Shown here: positions 53,139 to 63,347 of the stretch, piece by piece
Layout of the letters: each line of letters begins with the position of its first letter
Numbering within the stretch: the first letter of the stretch is position 1
Assembly (NCBI GenBank): GCA_040218415.1
Contig: JAVJRN010000080.1
Span: 248,001-312,000 of the forward strand
Length of the DNA stretch: 64,000 nt
Reading direction: 5' to 3'
From: JAVJRN01 sp040218415
GTDB taxonomy: Bacteria; Bacteroidota; Bacteroidia; Cytophagales; Cyclobacteriaceae
Position numbers and translations under genes: made by a program
The notes under the pieces: generated by a model
The model's input: the letters and a program-made list of their open reading frames with translations, nothing else
Told to the model about the DNA's origin: nothing
The model's database searches: none

Positions 53139-56100
53139 TTAAAAGCCAAAGCCATCATCAGCATCCTCTTTCTTTATTGTGTCAAAATTCTCATCATCCT
53201 CAAGTTGAGTCTCGCCCGGAACAACTAAGTCATATGGCTCGTCAATTCCAAAATATCTTCTTCTAAAGGAATTGATATAAGTTAAAGTTTCATTGTCATC
53301 TCCAGAAACTAATATGAGTTCTCCCGGCTTGGCCTTATCGATATTAGATTTTGACGCTACTTCAGCGTTGAACTCTTCATTTGATGAGTGCATCAGTAGA
53401 TTATTTTCAGTGTACGAAATATAATACCAAGAACCCGGTGCTGCTTGTACAAATAAATTGAACATATCTTGTCCACTCGCGTCTTTTTTTATTTCCATGA
53501 AACCATCCATTTTAGCATTCACATCATTATCTAAGATGTTGGATATACCAATTTTTGTATAATTATACCAAGCACTCTCAGGTTGGGACCACTTCATTTT
53601 TGTGTTACTTATAAGTATCGATGCTTCCAAGTTTTCCGAATAATTGAATAAAGGTTTGTACCCTTTTAGAGATGCTTGCTCATAACTTCTTGTGGCTTTT
53701 TCATTGGTATAGTTGGCAAGTTTGGATAAAAGCTCCACTGATAAGTCGTTGGCAAGTGGAGGACCAAGTCTTTCTACAATATCTATCAAGTCAGAAGCCA
53801 TAATGTCCATCATAGATGCTGTATTGATTAAGTCAATACCTATAAAGCTATCTGCAGTGTATTCTCTTTTAGAAACATTCCCATAACCCAATACAGTTGA
53901 TGTCATTCGCACATTCGACCGATTCGGATTAATGTAGTTGACGGGACCTTCAAAAATCACATTTTTCGAGCTGTCATTATATATAAAAGTGCGTCCCTCA
54001 TAAGTCTCACCTTTCGTTTTAAGTGGGCTTTCAACAACAAAACTACGCGTTAAAGAATCGTAGAACATTTTACCTTTTGGCGTAAAAAATGGTTCATCCG
54101 ATGAATACTTTGGCGGAGCAAAGGTTGAAGTGTAAATGGCTCCCGATATGCTATAATAAAGCCCACCAGTTAGTGGTGTTTCATCTTCAAAAATTGCGTC
54201 TTCAAATTGGAAAGAGACATCTACATTTTCTGGATCCCTGTTAAACAAAATCCAATGATCATGTAAAGGGTCTTCAAGAATAGGCTTTATTGACCCAGTA
54301 AGTTCCAAAGCTTTCTTTTTAGAATACATCGTGACCTCTCCTTTGTAGTAAAAGCCTGGATCAATAGCCAAATTTTGCTTTGCCAAAACTTCACCTCCTG
54401 AAACCATCATTTTTTGAGTTTTTTTACCCCCTAAAGACACATCAGACAAAACAAAACTATCAAACCTTATTGCGAATGTATCAGCACCGGTAACTAATCG
54501 ATACAATGCCGTTCCAGTAAATTCTTCACGTGAAATGATCTGAATATTGCCATTATACAAATAATGATAACGGTGCGTTGTGTCAAGGATGATTTCTGCA
54601 TTTTTAAATGGTTGCAGTACCGAGTTTTCCAAGATCGTTGTTTCATTATTCTCAGGGATAATTAAACCATCGGCTACTTGGATATATGGTATTTTCTTAA
54701 TGTTAAGTTCCTTGGTGTTAAAGTCATAATCAGCCAGTTCCGCATTAATTTTCAATCCTTTTAACTCGTCTAAAGTAGAGTAAAAGAAAGATGCGGAGAC
54801 CGGTACATCAGGGGGTTTGCTCATTGTTACAACCGAATCTTCTAAATCCCATACCGCTTTTGTTATAGAGGTTTTAATTTTTGCATAAGGAAAAGAAATT
54901 GCTGCAACACCTTGCTTTTCAGGACTAATGTCAGCTACGTTTTTGGTAAGGTCAAAAATGAGCGAAATGTCTTCCCCTGCCATGGCCGGTTTAGTTGGAA
55001 TATCTGTGAGTACTTCAAAACTTGCGTGACGTGCAGAATATTCAAATTCCTTGAAGTTAAGTTCTTCCGATACCGCTTTTGAACCGCGAGTAAACATGGT
55101 GCCAGAACCATAAACGCCATTCGTTGTAATGTTAGCTGTCCCGTTTAGTTCCGCTGTAGCATTATAAAATTTGAAAGGCTCGTACAAGTTTTCAATATAC
55201 ATACTATCCTTTCTAGGCCGCCATTTCATTCGGAAAGGCCCCAAAACCGCCTCTGGATAACTTGCACCATTTAAAGTACCTGCTCCTATGTATCCATTGG
55301 AACCGAATGCCGCCACCGAGTCAGGATAATACACAAAGTCAGGGGAGAAGATTGTAGCTGTTAAAAAGTCAATTTTACCTCCTCCTCTGATTCCATCATT
55401 GCTTAAGTATATCTCTTCATAAGTTTTTGCGGCCGTACCATATAGGTTGTATCCTTCAGCAGGGATTTTATGAATGAATCCAAAGGATTTATCTTCCAAA
55501 ATTTCAAGGGTTTCATCGAATTCGGGAAAGATACCACCAGACTCAAAATAGCCATCAAAGTTTATCGCAGAGTCTAGTGCTAATGAATCTTCTTCAAATG
55601 GTGGTATAACAAAAAACACAGATTTGTCATACGCTCCTCCTAATATTTCTTTTCCATCGAAATATACAATAGACTCACTATTGGTAATAAAGTAAGGGTA
55701 ACTAGAAGATCGAGCTTTACCCGATTTATTATCTGGAGAGTCTAAATATAGTGAACCTGAAGTCCCAGTAAGCTGATTTTTAACGGCTCCTCCTTCGGAA
55801 AGAGTATCTTCAGCTACCTTGATGCTTATTGAGTCAATTTTTACTAAATCCACCATAAAATCTTCGTACTTGAAGGTAAAGTCTTCTCCAGTATAGATGA
55901 AATCTCCTGCCTCTATTTGCCCATTGTATTTTATATCTCTGTTCTTGAGCATGGTCACCGTAGACGAGTCTGGCGTTATAGTGACATCAAAGCCCCCAGT
56001 AACATAAGCTTTAGAAACTCCGCGTATTTTAAGATGGCCTGAATCAAGGTTTACAGTGAGGTTGGGTTTTTTGGTTTCATGTGATGCAATAATGATGTTG

Positions 56101-57950
56101 TCAAAATCTTTTTTTCCGGCTGCCGAACTATAAAAATGATAGATTTTAGGTGTTAGTTGTACCTGACCCGTAATTTTATCATATTCAGCAAAACCATAAA
56201 GGGATAGCATGTTCATAGCTGCCTTCACCAAGTTAATATCAATATCAAATTCTGCCCGAAGCTCTTCATCGCTAAAACTTTCAATGCCATATTTGTTGGC
56301 ATAATACATCGTTGTTACTATTGGGTGAAAAGGAAAACCTCCAGCCATTTTTCTAAAGCGGATATCACTGTAATAATCATTTGAGGTGACAGTAGCGGCT
56401 ACTAAGTCTTTAGCTTGAACAATATTAAAATCAAAGGTCTGTTTGTTTAGATCCCAGTACAATTTCTCAGCTCCAATGGCGACTTGGAAGTACGTTGATT
56501 GGAATGGCTCTGTTTGGTGGCTATTGTTTCTGTAAATAGTGAGTTGTTTTGTTCCTCTATCGTACTTAAAAGTTACCGAGCCATGTGTCAGACTATCTTC
56601 CCCATGTTGTAGGATAAGCTTGGTGTTTTTGGAGGAAATAATGGAGTCTTTGAACAAGAAAGACTCTCCTTTGAATGTGACGCTATTCCCTTTACCGTCG
56701 AGTATTTTTAGTTTTCCATGTTCACGTGAAACGGACTCTCCATAGAGCACATTACCTTCTAGTTTAATCCCTCCTTCATAAGTAATTTTTCCGCCTTTAA
56801 AGTCAAGTTTTACATCTGCCGTGTTGGAGGTGAAGATTGGGTATTTACCGATTTTGACTTTTCTCTTTTGACTTTTAAATTCAAATAGCCCTTCAACTGG
56901 TTCGGATATCATACCTGGGAAACTCAATTTGGCATAAGGTGTCCAAAAGTCTGCTTGCTCTTTGGCTATGAAAAAATCAGTCATCGTCACCTTTGCTCCA
57001 TTGTTATTATAATGATGTTGGGGCCAGTCGACAATGGCATTTGAGCCTACCAACACACGACTCCCAAGTAAAAAAGAACCATCAAACTCTTTAATAATGA
57101 CTGAGTCATAAGGAGTAGCTATGATAAGACTATTATTTAGAAGTTTAATTTGTGGCCCGATAGCCAAAGGTGGCTTATAACGACTAATCTTGGCTTGAAC
57201 AAAATCTTCCTTTAATACTGATATCTTCTGACGGACGGGAGAAGGGTTATCACCTGTGGTAGCATCAGCATCTGTGTTACCCCAGTCGTTAGTATTGCCC
57301 CAGTCATCGTTTGAGCCCCAATCGTCAGTACTGCCCCAGTCATCATCGCTACTCCAAGCATCACTTGAGGTATCTTCTTGATTATCTTCATTCGTATCTT
57401 CATATGATACGACTGGATCATTTACTTCATCATCTTGAATGGGCTTGGGTTCTACAGAATCAACTACTTCAAAACTGAATGATCCTCCGTCAGTCGTGAT
57501 ATGTATATTGTTTGTTGAAGTAAGTATTCTCCTTGCCATGAAGGTATTAAGTCCAAGGAGAAAGTTTGCGTACTCTTCCTTATTGAGCGTTTCTAATACT
57601 TCGGCATTGATGTCCAGTACTTTGGAGAGTTGCGATTGGGAAAGCTCGGCTTGCGATACTGCGTAACTCAAATAACTAAAATACCACCAAAGATATGGTT
57701 GAAGGTTGTAACCCTTCAATTGCATGTCCTTCGCTATTTTTTGAATTTGTCGTTTTTGTGCAGACGTATAATTATTGTTCCAGGCATTTTTGAAATCATA
57801 AGCAACCTTATTTGCCGCTTCCGTGCGCATGGAGGCGATTGCTCGAAGTGATTCTCCGAAGAAAACATCAACGTTATCGGAAAATAACTTTTGCGCATCA
57901 ACCAAGGTTGAATTCAAAATAAGGATACAAATAATAAGCAATCGACGCAT
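53139..57950 (-). CDS. very large exported protein, unrecognised
   Basis: A 1603-residue protein with a signal peptide (residues 1-19, VDAQ-KLF). I recognise no known domain. Residues about 195-227 form a low-complexity Asp/Trp/Gly/Ser-rich stretch with repeated DDWG. From about 320 onward it is mostly beta-rich and repeats short patterns of the type 'VKGGKITYEGG' and 'YVYYKGEVTMYSKK'. An unusual helical segment lies at about 540-610 (YGIESFSDEELRAEFDIDINL). The last 40 residues are acidic. The extreme size, signal peptide and neighbours suggest a cell-surface or outer-membrane-associated role; this is inference. Confidence 0.6.
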   Translation of the reverse strand: MRRLLIICILILNSTLVDAQKLFSDNVDVFFGESLRAIASMRTEAANKVAYDFKNAWNNNYTSAQKRQIQKIAKDMQLKGYNLQPYLWWYFSYLSYAVSQAELSQSQLSKVLDINAEVLETLNKEEYANFLLGLNTFMARRILTSTNNIHITTDGGSFSFEVVDSVEPKPIQDDEVNDPVVSYEDTNEDNQEDTSSDAWSSDDDWGSTDDWGSNDDWGNTNDWGNTDADATTGDNPSPVRQKISVLKEDFVQAKISRYKPPLAIGPQIKLLNNSLIIATPYDSVIIKEFDGSFLLGSRVLVGSNAIVDWPQHHYNNNGAKVTMTDFFIAKEQADFWTPYAKLSFPGMISEPVEGLFEFKSQKRKVKIGKYPIFTSNTADVKLDFKGGKITYEGGIKLEGNVLYGESVSREHGKLKILDGKGNSVTFKGESFLFKDSIISSKNTKLILQHGEDSLTHGSVTFKYDRGTKQLTIYRNNSHQTEPFQSTYFQVAIGAEKLYWDLNKQTFDFNIVQAKDLVAATVTSNDYYSDIRFRKMAGGFPFHPIVTTMYYANKYGIESFSDEELRAEFDIDINLVKAAMNMLSLYGFAEYDKITGQVQLTPKIYHFYSSAAGKKDFDNIIIASHETKKPNLTVNLDSGHLKIRGVSKAYVTGGFDVTITPDSSTVTMLKNRDIKYNGQIEAGDFIYTGEDFTFKYEDFMVDLVKIDSISIKVAEDTLSEGGAVKNQLTGTSGSLYLDSPDNKSGKARSSSYPYFITNSESIVYFDGKEILGGAYDKSVFFVIPPFEEDSLALDSAINFDGYFESGGIFPEFDETLEILEDKSFGFIHKIPAEGYNLYGTAAKTYEEIYLSNDGIRGGGKIDFLTATIFSPDFVYYPDSVAAFGSNGYIGAGTLNGASYPEAVLGPFRMKWRPRKDSMYIENLYEPFKFYNATAELNGTANITTNGVYGSGTMFTRGSKAVSEELNFKEFEYSARHASFEVLTDIPTKPAMAGEDISLIFDLTKNVADISPEKQGVAAISFPYAKIKTSITKAVWDLEDSVVTMSKPPDVPVSASFFYSTLDELKGLKINAELADYDFNTKELNIKKIPYIQVADGLIIPENNETTILENSVLQPFKNAEIILDTTHRYHYLYNGNIQIISREEFTGTALYRLVTGADTFAIRFDSFVLSDVSLGGKKTQKMMVSGGEVLAKQNLAIDPGFYYKGEVTMYSKKKALELTGSIKPILEDPLHDHWILFNRDPENVDVSFQFEDAIFEDETPLTGGLYYSISGAIYTSTFAPPKYSSDEPFFTPKGKMFYDSLTRSFVVESPLKTKGETYEGRTFIYNDSSKNVIFEGPVNYINPNRSNVRMTSTVLGYGNVSKREYTADSFIGIDLINTASMMDIMASDLIDIVERLGPPLANDLSVELLSKLANYTNEKATRSYEQASLKGYKPLFNYSENLEASILISNTKMKWSQPESAWYNYTKIGISNILDNDVNAKMDGFMEIKKDASGQDMFNLFVQAAPGSWYYISYTENNLLMHSSNEEFNAEVASKSNIDKAKPGELILVSGDDNETLTYINSFRRRYFGIDEPYDLVVPGETQLEDDENFDTIKKEDADDGFGF
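57269..57358 (-). repeat. imperfect 18-bp tandem repeat within the 1603-residue gene
   Basis: Five or so degenerate 18-bp units encode DDWG-type hexapeptides (SDDDWG, STDDWG, SNDDWG, NTNDWG), giving residues about 197-227 of the big protein. The repeat is in frame and the Trp and Gly are kept in each unit, so it is selected at protein level rather than being a simple DNA slip. Confidence 0.8.
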
Positions 57951-58055
57951 AAAGCTGATAACCTGTTCTAAGATTGAAATATTTACCTAACGTAAAATCT
58001 TCACTTTATGGTGTCGATAATTCGAAAAGCTAACATAAAATTAACGAATGCTTTT

Positions 58056-58874
58056 TTAATTCTTTCTTAAAGCCAACATTGCCCAATTATTTCTCACACT
58101 TCTATCCACATAATCCAATGAATATTGTTGGCTATGGAGTAGCAAATCATCGATATCATGTTCATAAAAACCGCTTAGAATCAATTCTCCGCCTGATTTT
58201 AGCTTATTAGCGTAAGTCTGGATTTGATCTAGCAAAATATTTTTATTGATATTGGCCAATATTACATCGAAAGGCTTTTCGTCAATCAAAACCTCAATAC
58301 TTCCTTGTTTTACTTTGATAAAGGCGCAATCATTTAATTCAATATTTTCCAGCGTATTTTCCACACACCAATCGTCTATGTCAACCGCTAGTATTTCCGA
58401 GGCTCCTCTTTGAGCTGCCATAATCGCCAAAGCACCAGTTCCACAGCCCATATCAAGCACACGTTTACGTTTTTGATCAAGGCTGAGCTGATATTTCAAT
58501 ACCTGATAAGTGGTGGCATGGTGCCCCGTACCGAAAGACATTTTCGGCGTGACAATGATCTCATGAGCAAATTCTGGCCTTGGCGCATGAAACGAGGCAC
58601 GGACGATTACTTGATCATCAATAATTACAGGCTCATAGTTTTTTTCCCACTCTTCATTCCAGTTGATTTTTTCAACCTTCTGAAAACTATAAGAAAGATC
58701 GTATTTTTCCAGAGCTTCTTTGATCTCCGTCTCATTCCAGTCTTTTTCCTCACAGGCCGCATAAATACCGTCTTCCAATTCCTCAAAAGCCACAAACTCG
58801 AATAAGGAAAGCTCTGCCAATACAATTTCTTGCATTTCGGCAGAGCAGTTTACCTTCAGACCAATAAAGTCCAT
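58056..58874 (-). CDS. prmA: ribosomal protein L11 methyltransferase
   Basis: PrmA methylates ribosomal protein L11. The 272-residue protein has the N-terminal substrate-recognition domain (about 1-110) and a Rossmann methyltransferase domain with VLDMGCGTGALAIMAAQRGA (SAM-binding) and ILANINKNILL, the family's NxNxx block. The gene abuts tpiA directly (stop at 58875, start at 58874), so the two are co-transcribed. Confidence 0.95.
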   Translation of the reverse strand: MDFIGLKVNCSAEMQEIVLAELSLFEFVAFEELEDGIYAACEEKDWNETEIKEALEKYDLSYSFQKVEKINWNEEWEKNYEPVIIDDQVIVRASFHAPRPEFAHEIIVTPKMSFGTGHHATTYQVLKYQLSLDQKRKRVLDMGCGTGALAIMAAQRGASEILAVDIDDWCVENTLENIELNDCAFIKVKQGSIEVLIDEKPFDVILANINKNILLDQIQTYANKLKSGGELILSGFYEHDIDDLLLHSQQYSLDYVDRSVRNNWAMLALRKN

Positions 58875-59636
58875 TTAGAATGATTTGATAATGTCCGTAA
58901 AATCTCTCGATTGTAGACTGGCTCCACCTACAAGTCCGCCATCAACATCTTCTTTCGAAAAAATTTCTTGCGCATTCCCTGGCTTCACGCTTCCTCCATA
59001 AAGGATGGATATTTCCGCAGCTACTTCAGCACTATATTTTTCCGAAATTAAACCTCGGATAAAAGCGTGCATTTCCTGTGCTTGATCAGAACTAGCTGTT
59101 ACACCTGTTCCAATAGCCCAAACAGGCTCATAAGCGATAACCACTTTTTGGATGTCCTCAGTAGATAAGTCAAAAAGTCCTTCGACTATTTGTGCTTTGT
59201 TTAAGTCAAAATGGCCGTCTGCTTCACGTGTTTCCAGTTTCTCTCCACAGCAGTAAATTGGCGTTAAACCATGTTCAAGAATTACTTTTACTTTTTCTGC
59301 CAAAAGTGCATTTCCTTCACCGAAATATTCTCTTCGCTCGCTGTGCCCTACTACTACATGGGTTACTCCTACAGACTTCAGCATGGCTAAAGAGATCTCC
59401 CCTGTATACGCTCCTGAAGCGGCAGTATGACAATTTTGTGCTCCCAAAAAGATGTTTTTTGAAGCGCCAATAATAGATTTTACGGCTGACAAATGCGTAA
59501 ATGGAGGGATCAAAATAACCTGTGTCTCGGTATTGGCTTCATCCTTTACCATGTTCACAATTTCTGATGCCAACTTGTTTCCTTCCTCGATAGTCAGGTT
59601 CATTTTCCAGTTACCTGCTGCAATATTCTTTCTCAT
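58875..59636 (-). CDS. tpiA: triosephosphate isomerase
   Basis: TpiA interconverts dihydroxyacetone phosphate and glyceraldehyde 3-phosphate. The 253-residue barrel has the standard blocks: AGNWKMN (active-site Lys), VVVGHSERREYFG (catalytic His), VIAYEPVWAIGTG (catalytic Glu) and ILYGGSVKPGNA (phosphate-binding). Length and motifs are normal. It lies between uvrA and prmA on the same strand. Confidence 0.97.
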   Translation of the reverse strand: MRKNIAAGNWKMNLTIEEGNKLASEIVNMVKDEANTETQVILIPPFTHLSAVKSIIGASKNIFLGAQNCHTAASGAYTGEISLAMLKSVGVTHVVVGHSERREYFGEGNALLAEKVKVILEHGLTPIYCCGEKLETREADGHFDLNKAQIVEGLFDLSTEDIQKVVIAYEPVWAIGTGVTASSDQAQEMHAFIRGLISEKYSAEVAAEISILYGGSVKPGNAQEIFSKEDVDGGLVGGASLQSRDFTDIIKSF

Positions 59637-59691
59637 TATAAAAAAATTTGTTTGATTAGTTATTCTTCTTGGTTCGTATCACCAATCAAAA

Positions 59692-62484
59692 TTATTCGAA
59701 TTTCTCCTTTAAATACTTTGCTGTGTGATTATCCGGTAAGTTAATCATATCTTCTGGGAGACCAGTAAAGCAGATATTCCCCCCATTTTCTCCTCCATCT
59801 GGTCCAAGGTCGATAATCCAGTCAGCATTTTTCACCACATCCATATTATGCTCAATGATAATGACCGAATGCCCTTGGTCAATCAAATCGTTGATTGCGG
59901 ACAGCAACTTTTTGATATCATGAAAGTGAAGTCCTGTAGTGGGTTCATCAAAGATGAAAAGGATATGGTCTTTTTTTGATGAATTATTTTTTCCTAAAAA
60001 CGAACCCAACTTTACCCGTTGTGCTTCTCCACCACTTAGCGAGTTGGAAGATTGACCCAGCTTGATATATCCCAACCCGACCTCATGCAGAGGCCTTATT
60101 TTATTAATAATAGAGGCCTTATCAGCAAAAAAGTCTATCGACTCTTCTACGGTCATGTTCAAAATGTCGGAGATGTTTTTTTCCTTATAGGTGACTTCTA
60201 AAATTTCCTTTTTGAACCTTTTTCCTCGACAATTCTCACATTCTAAATGTAAATCAGCCATAAACTGCATTTCCACAGTTACCGTGCCTTCGCCTTCACA
60301 AACTTCACATCGACCACCATCTACGTTAAATGAAAAATGGGCTGGTTTAAATCCGTTGTGCTTTGAAGCAGGAAGCTCAGCAAAAAGCTGGCGAATGCCA
60401 TCATAGGCTTTCACATAAGTCACCGGGTTCGATCGAGAGCTCTTACCGATTGGGTTTTGATCCACAAATTCTATTTGCGTGATCTTTTTGTAATCTCCGG
60501 CGATTTTATCATGCTTACCCGTAGTTTCTCCGGTTAATCCCAACATTTTCCCGATGGTTGGATAAACAATTTTTTTGACCAAGGTTGATTTTCCTGAACC
60601 AGAAACACCGGTAATGGCAGTTAGAACGCCAAGAGGAATGTCAACTGTGACATTTTTTAAATTGTTTTCCCTAGCACCTTCGACTGTGATTTTTTGATTC
60701 CATTGACGCCTTCGTGTTGGCATCTCTATTTTTTCAATTCCTTTGAGATATTGTGCTGTAAAAGAATCAGAATGACCATCGAGTTCATCAACCCTCCCTT
60801 GGAACACAAGCTGCCCACCATGAATACCGGCCGCAGGACCAATATCGATAATTTGATCGGCCGCTTCCATGACTTTTTCTTCATGTTCCACTACGATCAC
60901 CGTGTTTCCTATTCTTTTCAATTCGAGCAAAACCTCAATTAATCGGTCGGTATCTCTTGGGTGTAGTCCAATGCTCGGCTCATCAAGAATATACATCGAT
61001 CCTACCAAGGCGCTTCCTAGCGAAGTTGCGAGCTTTATTCTTTGAAATTCTCCACCAGAAAGGGAATTGGTCAATCTATTTAAAGTCAGATAACCTAGGC
61101 CAACTTTTTCGAGATATTCAAGCCGATTGGTTATTTCACTAAGAATTCGCTTGGCTATTTTACGTTGCGTTTCTGTTAAGCTTAATTGGTTAAAAAAATC
61201 TGAGACCTGATCTACCGGAAGCAAAACCAGATCTGAAATTGACCTTCCTCCTATCTTAACGTAAGCTGCGTCTTTTCTCAACCTTGTGCCTTTGCATTCT
61301 GGACATGCAGTTCTGCCTCGATAGCGAGATAACATGACCCGATATTGAATCTTGTAAGTCTGTGATTCCAAAAACTCAAAGAATTCTCCCAATCCATCAA
61401 AATATTCATTCCCAGTCCAAAGAAGCTCATATTCTGCATCGGTCAACTCATTGACTGCCCGGTGAATGGGAAAATCAAACCGAATGGCATTTTTCACCAG
61501 AGGTCTGAGCCAAGATTGTAAAGTTTCTCCGCGCCAAGGGGCAATAGCTCCATCATATACGGACATGTTTGGATCAGGAATAACCAAGTCAGGGTCAATC
61601 CCTAATATTCTACCGAAACCATCGCATTTTCGGCAAGCACCATAAGGGTTATTGAAGCTAAAAAAGTTGACCGATGGCTCTTCAAACCGAATACCATCCA
61701 ATTCAAAAATATCTGAAAAGCTTTTGTCTTCTTTGCCAACGATGATCGCCTTACATATCCCTTCTCCTTCGAAAAAAGCAGTTTGTACTGAATCGGCTAG
61801 CCTGTATTGGTTGTCTTCATCTTTTTTGGCCACCGCTCGGTCAATCAAAATTTCAACATTGGTGCCTTTTTTCACTTTTGACTGAAGTAACTCCTCTATG
61901 AAAGTCATCTCGCCTTCCACCAACACACGGGTATAACCTTTACCCATCAAGATTTCCAGTTCTTTATTGATGGTTCTTTTTTCCTTCACTTTGAGAGGCG
62001 TAGATATAATTACGCGGCTGTCTTCTTCAAATGAAAGAATATAATCTACTACGTCAGTAACACTGTCTTTTTTAACTATTTCCCCACTCTTTGGGGAGTA
62101 CGTAACACCTATTCTGGCAAAAAGTAGCTTGAGATAATCATAGATTTCCGTGGATGTCCCCACAGTAGATCTAGGGTTTCGAGAGGACACTTTTTGTTCG
62201 ATAGCAATGGCTGGAGACACCCCTTTGATATAATCAACTTCAGGTTTTTCCATCCGACCAAGAAACTGACGAGCGTATGAGCTTAAGCTTTCTACATATT
62301 TTCTTTGGCCTTCGGCAAAAAGGGTGTCAAAAGCCAATGAAGATTTTCCAGAACCAGATAACCCTGTGATAACTACCAGTTTATCGCGTGGAATAGCCAC
62401 ATCCAGATTTTTAAGGTTATTGACTCTGGCTCCTTTAATGATAATATATTCTTTAGGATCGTATTGATCTATATTTTTAGTCAT
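59692..62484 (-). CDS. uvrA: UvrABC system protein A
   Basis: UvrA is the damage-recognition ATPase of nucleotide-excision repair. The 930-residue protein shows two ABC-type ATPase modules: Walker A GLSGSGKSSLA near residue 37 and GVSGSGKSTL near 630, signatures NSLSGGEFQR and NSLSGGEAQR, and Walker B blocks MYILDEPSIGLHP and LFIFDEPTTGLH. Zinc-finger Cys pairs (CRKCDGFG, CPECKGTRL, CEVCEGEG, CENCRGKRF) are intact. A 263-bp AT-rich gap separates it from the divergent sigma factor gene. Confidence 0.97.
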   Translation of the reverse strand: MTKNIDQYDPKEYIIIKGARVNNLKNLDVAIPRDKLVVITGLSGSGKSSLAFDTLFAEGQRKYVESLSSYARQFLGRMEKPEVDYIKGVSPAIAIEQKVSSRNPRSTVGTSTEIYDYLKLLFARIGVTYSPKSGEIVKKDSVTDVVDYILSFEEDSRVIISTPLKVKEKRTINKELEILMGKGYTRVLVEGEMTFIEELLQSKVKKGTNVEILIDRAVAKKDEDNQYRLADSVQTAFFEGEGICKAIIVGKEDKSFSDIFELDGIRFEEPSVNFFSFNNPYGACRKCDGFGRILGIDPDLVIPDPNMSVYDGAIAPWRGETLQSWLRPLVKNAIRFDFPIHRAVNELTDAEYELLWTGNEYFDGLGEFFEFLESQTYKIQYRVMLSRYRGRTACPECKGTRLRKDAAYVKIGGRSISDLVLLPVDQVSDFFNQLSLTETQRKIAKRILSEITNRLEYLEKVGLGYLTLNRLTNSLSGGEFQRIKLATSLGSALVGSMYILDEPSIGLHPRDTDRLIEVLLELKRIGNTVIVVEHEEKVMEAADQIIDIGPAAGIHGGQLVFQGRVDELDGHSDSFTAQYLKGIEKIEMPTRRRQWNQKITVEGARENNLKNVTVDIPLGVLTAITGVSGSGKSTLVKKIVYPTIGKMLGLTGETTGKHDKIAGDYKKITQIEFVDQNPIGKSSRSNPVTYVKAYDGIRQLFAELPASKHNGFKPAHFSFNVDGGRCEVCEGEGTVTVEMQFMADLHLECENCRGKRFKKEILEVTYKEKNISDILNMTVEESIDFFADKASIINKIRPLHEVGLGYIKLGQSSNSLSGGEAQRVKLGSFLGKNNSSKKDHILFIFDEPTTGLHFHDIKKLLSAINDLIDQGHSVIIIEHNMDVVKNADWIIDLGPDGGENGGNICFTGLPEDMINLPDNHTAKYLKEKFE

Positions 62485-62617
62485 TGACCGGTTTTATCTT
62501 TTTTGAATCTAATGGCATGAAAGTTGTCCCTTGGCATGATTAACATCGCAAACCATTGAAAAACTTTCATTCAATCTTGCTAACCAAATTAAGTGCTCGA
62601 TTGATTTAAAATGTTTG

Positions 62618-62625
62618 CAAAAGTA
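62618..62625 (-). promoter_or_regulatory. possible -7 box for uvrA
   Basis: The minus strand reads TACTTTTG, a TAnnTTTG match about 135 bases before the uvrA ATG. A TTG lies 25 bases upstream of it, a little further than the usual spacing. This is a weak candidate for a leader-containing transcript of uvrA. Confidence 0.22.
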
Positions 62626-62747
62626 GAAATTAAAGATGGAAGATTTGGTTCAATACTAAAGTTGACATAGATTTGATTTTTAAAGTTTCACTTAAACCCA
62701 TACAATATTGAAGTAAACCTCTACGTTACAACAAATAGGTAAAATAC

Positions 62748-63347
62748 ATGAGTAGTACAAAAATGACAGACGGACAACTAGTAACGCTGTACAAAAATGG
62801 AAACGAAGAGGCCTTTGCTGAATTATTGGATAGACATCAAAATAGGGTTTACACCACTATCTTCTTAATTGTGAAGGACAGATACGTCGCAGAAGACTTG
62901 ATGCAGGAAGTGTACATCAAGGCAATAAAGACGATCAAAGCGGGCAGATATAATGAGGAGGGCAAATTTTTGCCATGGATTCTTCGTATTGCACATAATA
63001 TTTCTATCGACCAATTTAGAAAAGACAAAAGATACCCTACCATAGTCATGGAAGATGGAGGTAGCGTATTCAACTCTTTGGAGTTTTCACAAGCTCCCAT
63101 AGAATCAGAAACGATCAAACAAGACACATACAATCTACTGAAGCAGCTCATCAAAGACTTACCAGATAGTCAACGAGAAGTGCTGGTGATGAGACATTAC
63201 ATGCAAATGAGTTTTCAGGAAATAGCTGAATCCACAGGTGTGAGTATCAACACCGCTCTGGGGCGTATGCGTTATGCTTTGATTAATTTGAGAAAGAAAT
63301 TGAAAACAACAGATAATGCGTATGACGAAAACTTTTACAGAGAATGA
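62748..63347 (+). CDS. ECF-type RNA polymerase sigma factor
   Basis: The 199-residue protein has sigma-70 region 2 (about residues 25-95, with DRYVAEDLMQEVYIKAIKTI and FLPWILRIAHNISID) and region 4 (about 135-190, with DLPDSQREVLVMRHYMQM and IAESTGVSINTALGRM), the two regions kept by ECF sigma factors. The target promoters and the signal are unknown. Its 3' end overlaps the next small gene by about 30 bp, consistent with a sigma/partner pair. A divergent uvrA lies 263 bp upstream. Confidence 0.88.
   Translation: MSSTKMTDGQLVTLYKNGNEEAFAELLDRHQNRVYTTIFLIVKDRYVAEDLMQEVYIKAIKTIKAGRYNEEGKFLPWILRIAHNISIDQFRKDKRYPTIVMEDGGSVFNSLEFSQAPIESETIKQDTYNLLKQLIKDLPDSQREVLVMRHYMQMSFQEIAESTGVSINTALGRMRYALINLRKKLKTTDNAYDENFYRE

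Noticed and set aside
57269..57358. Regular repeats that might suggest a CRISPR array
   Set aside because: They are short, in-frame protein repeats (DDWG) with no spacers of constant length.
62611..62670. 19-residue plus-strand frame upstream of the sigma gene
   Set aside because: Very short and overlaps the likely uvrA promoter; no support as a gene.
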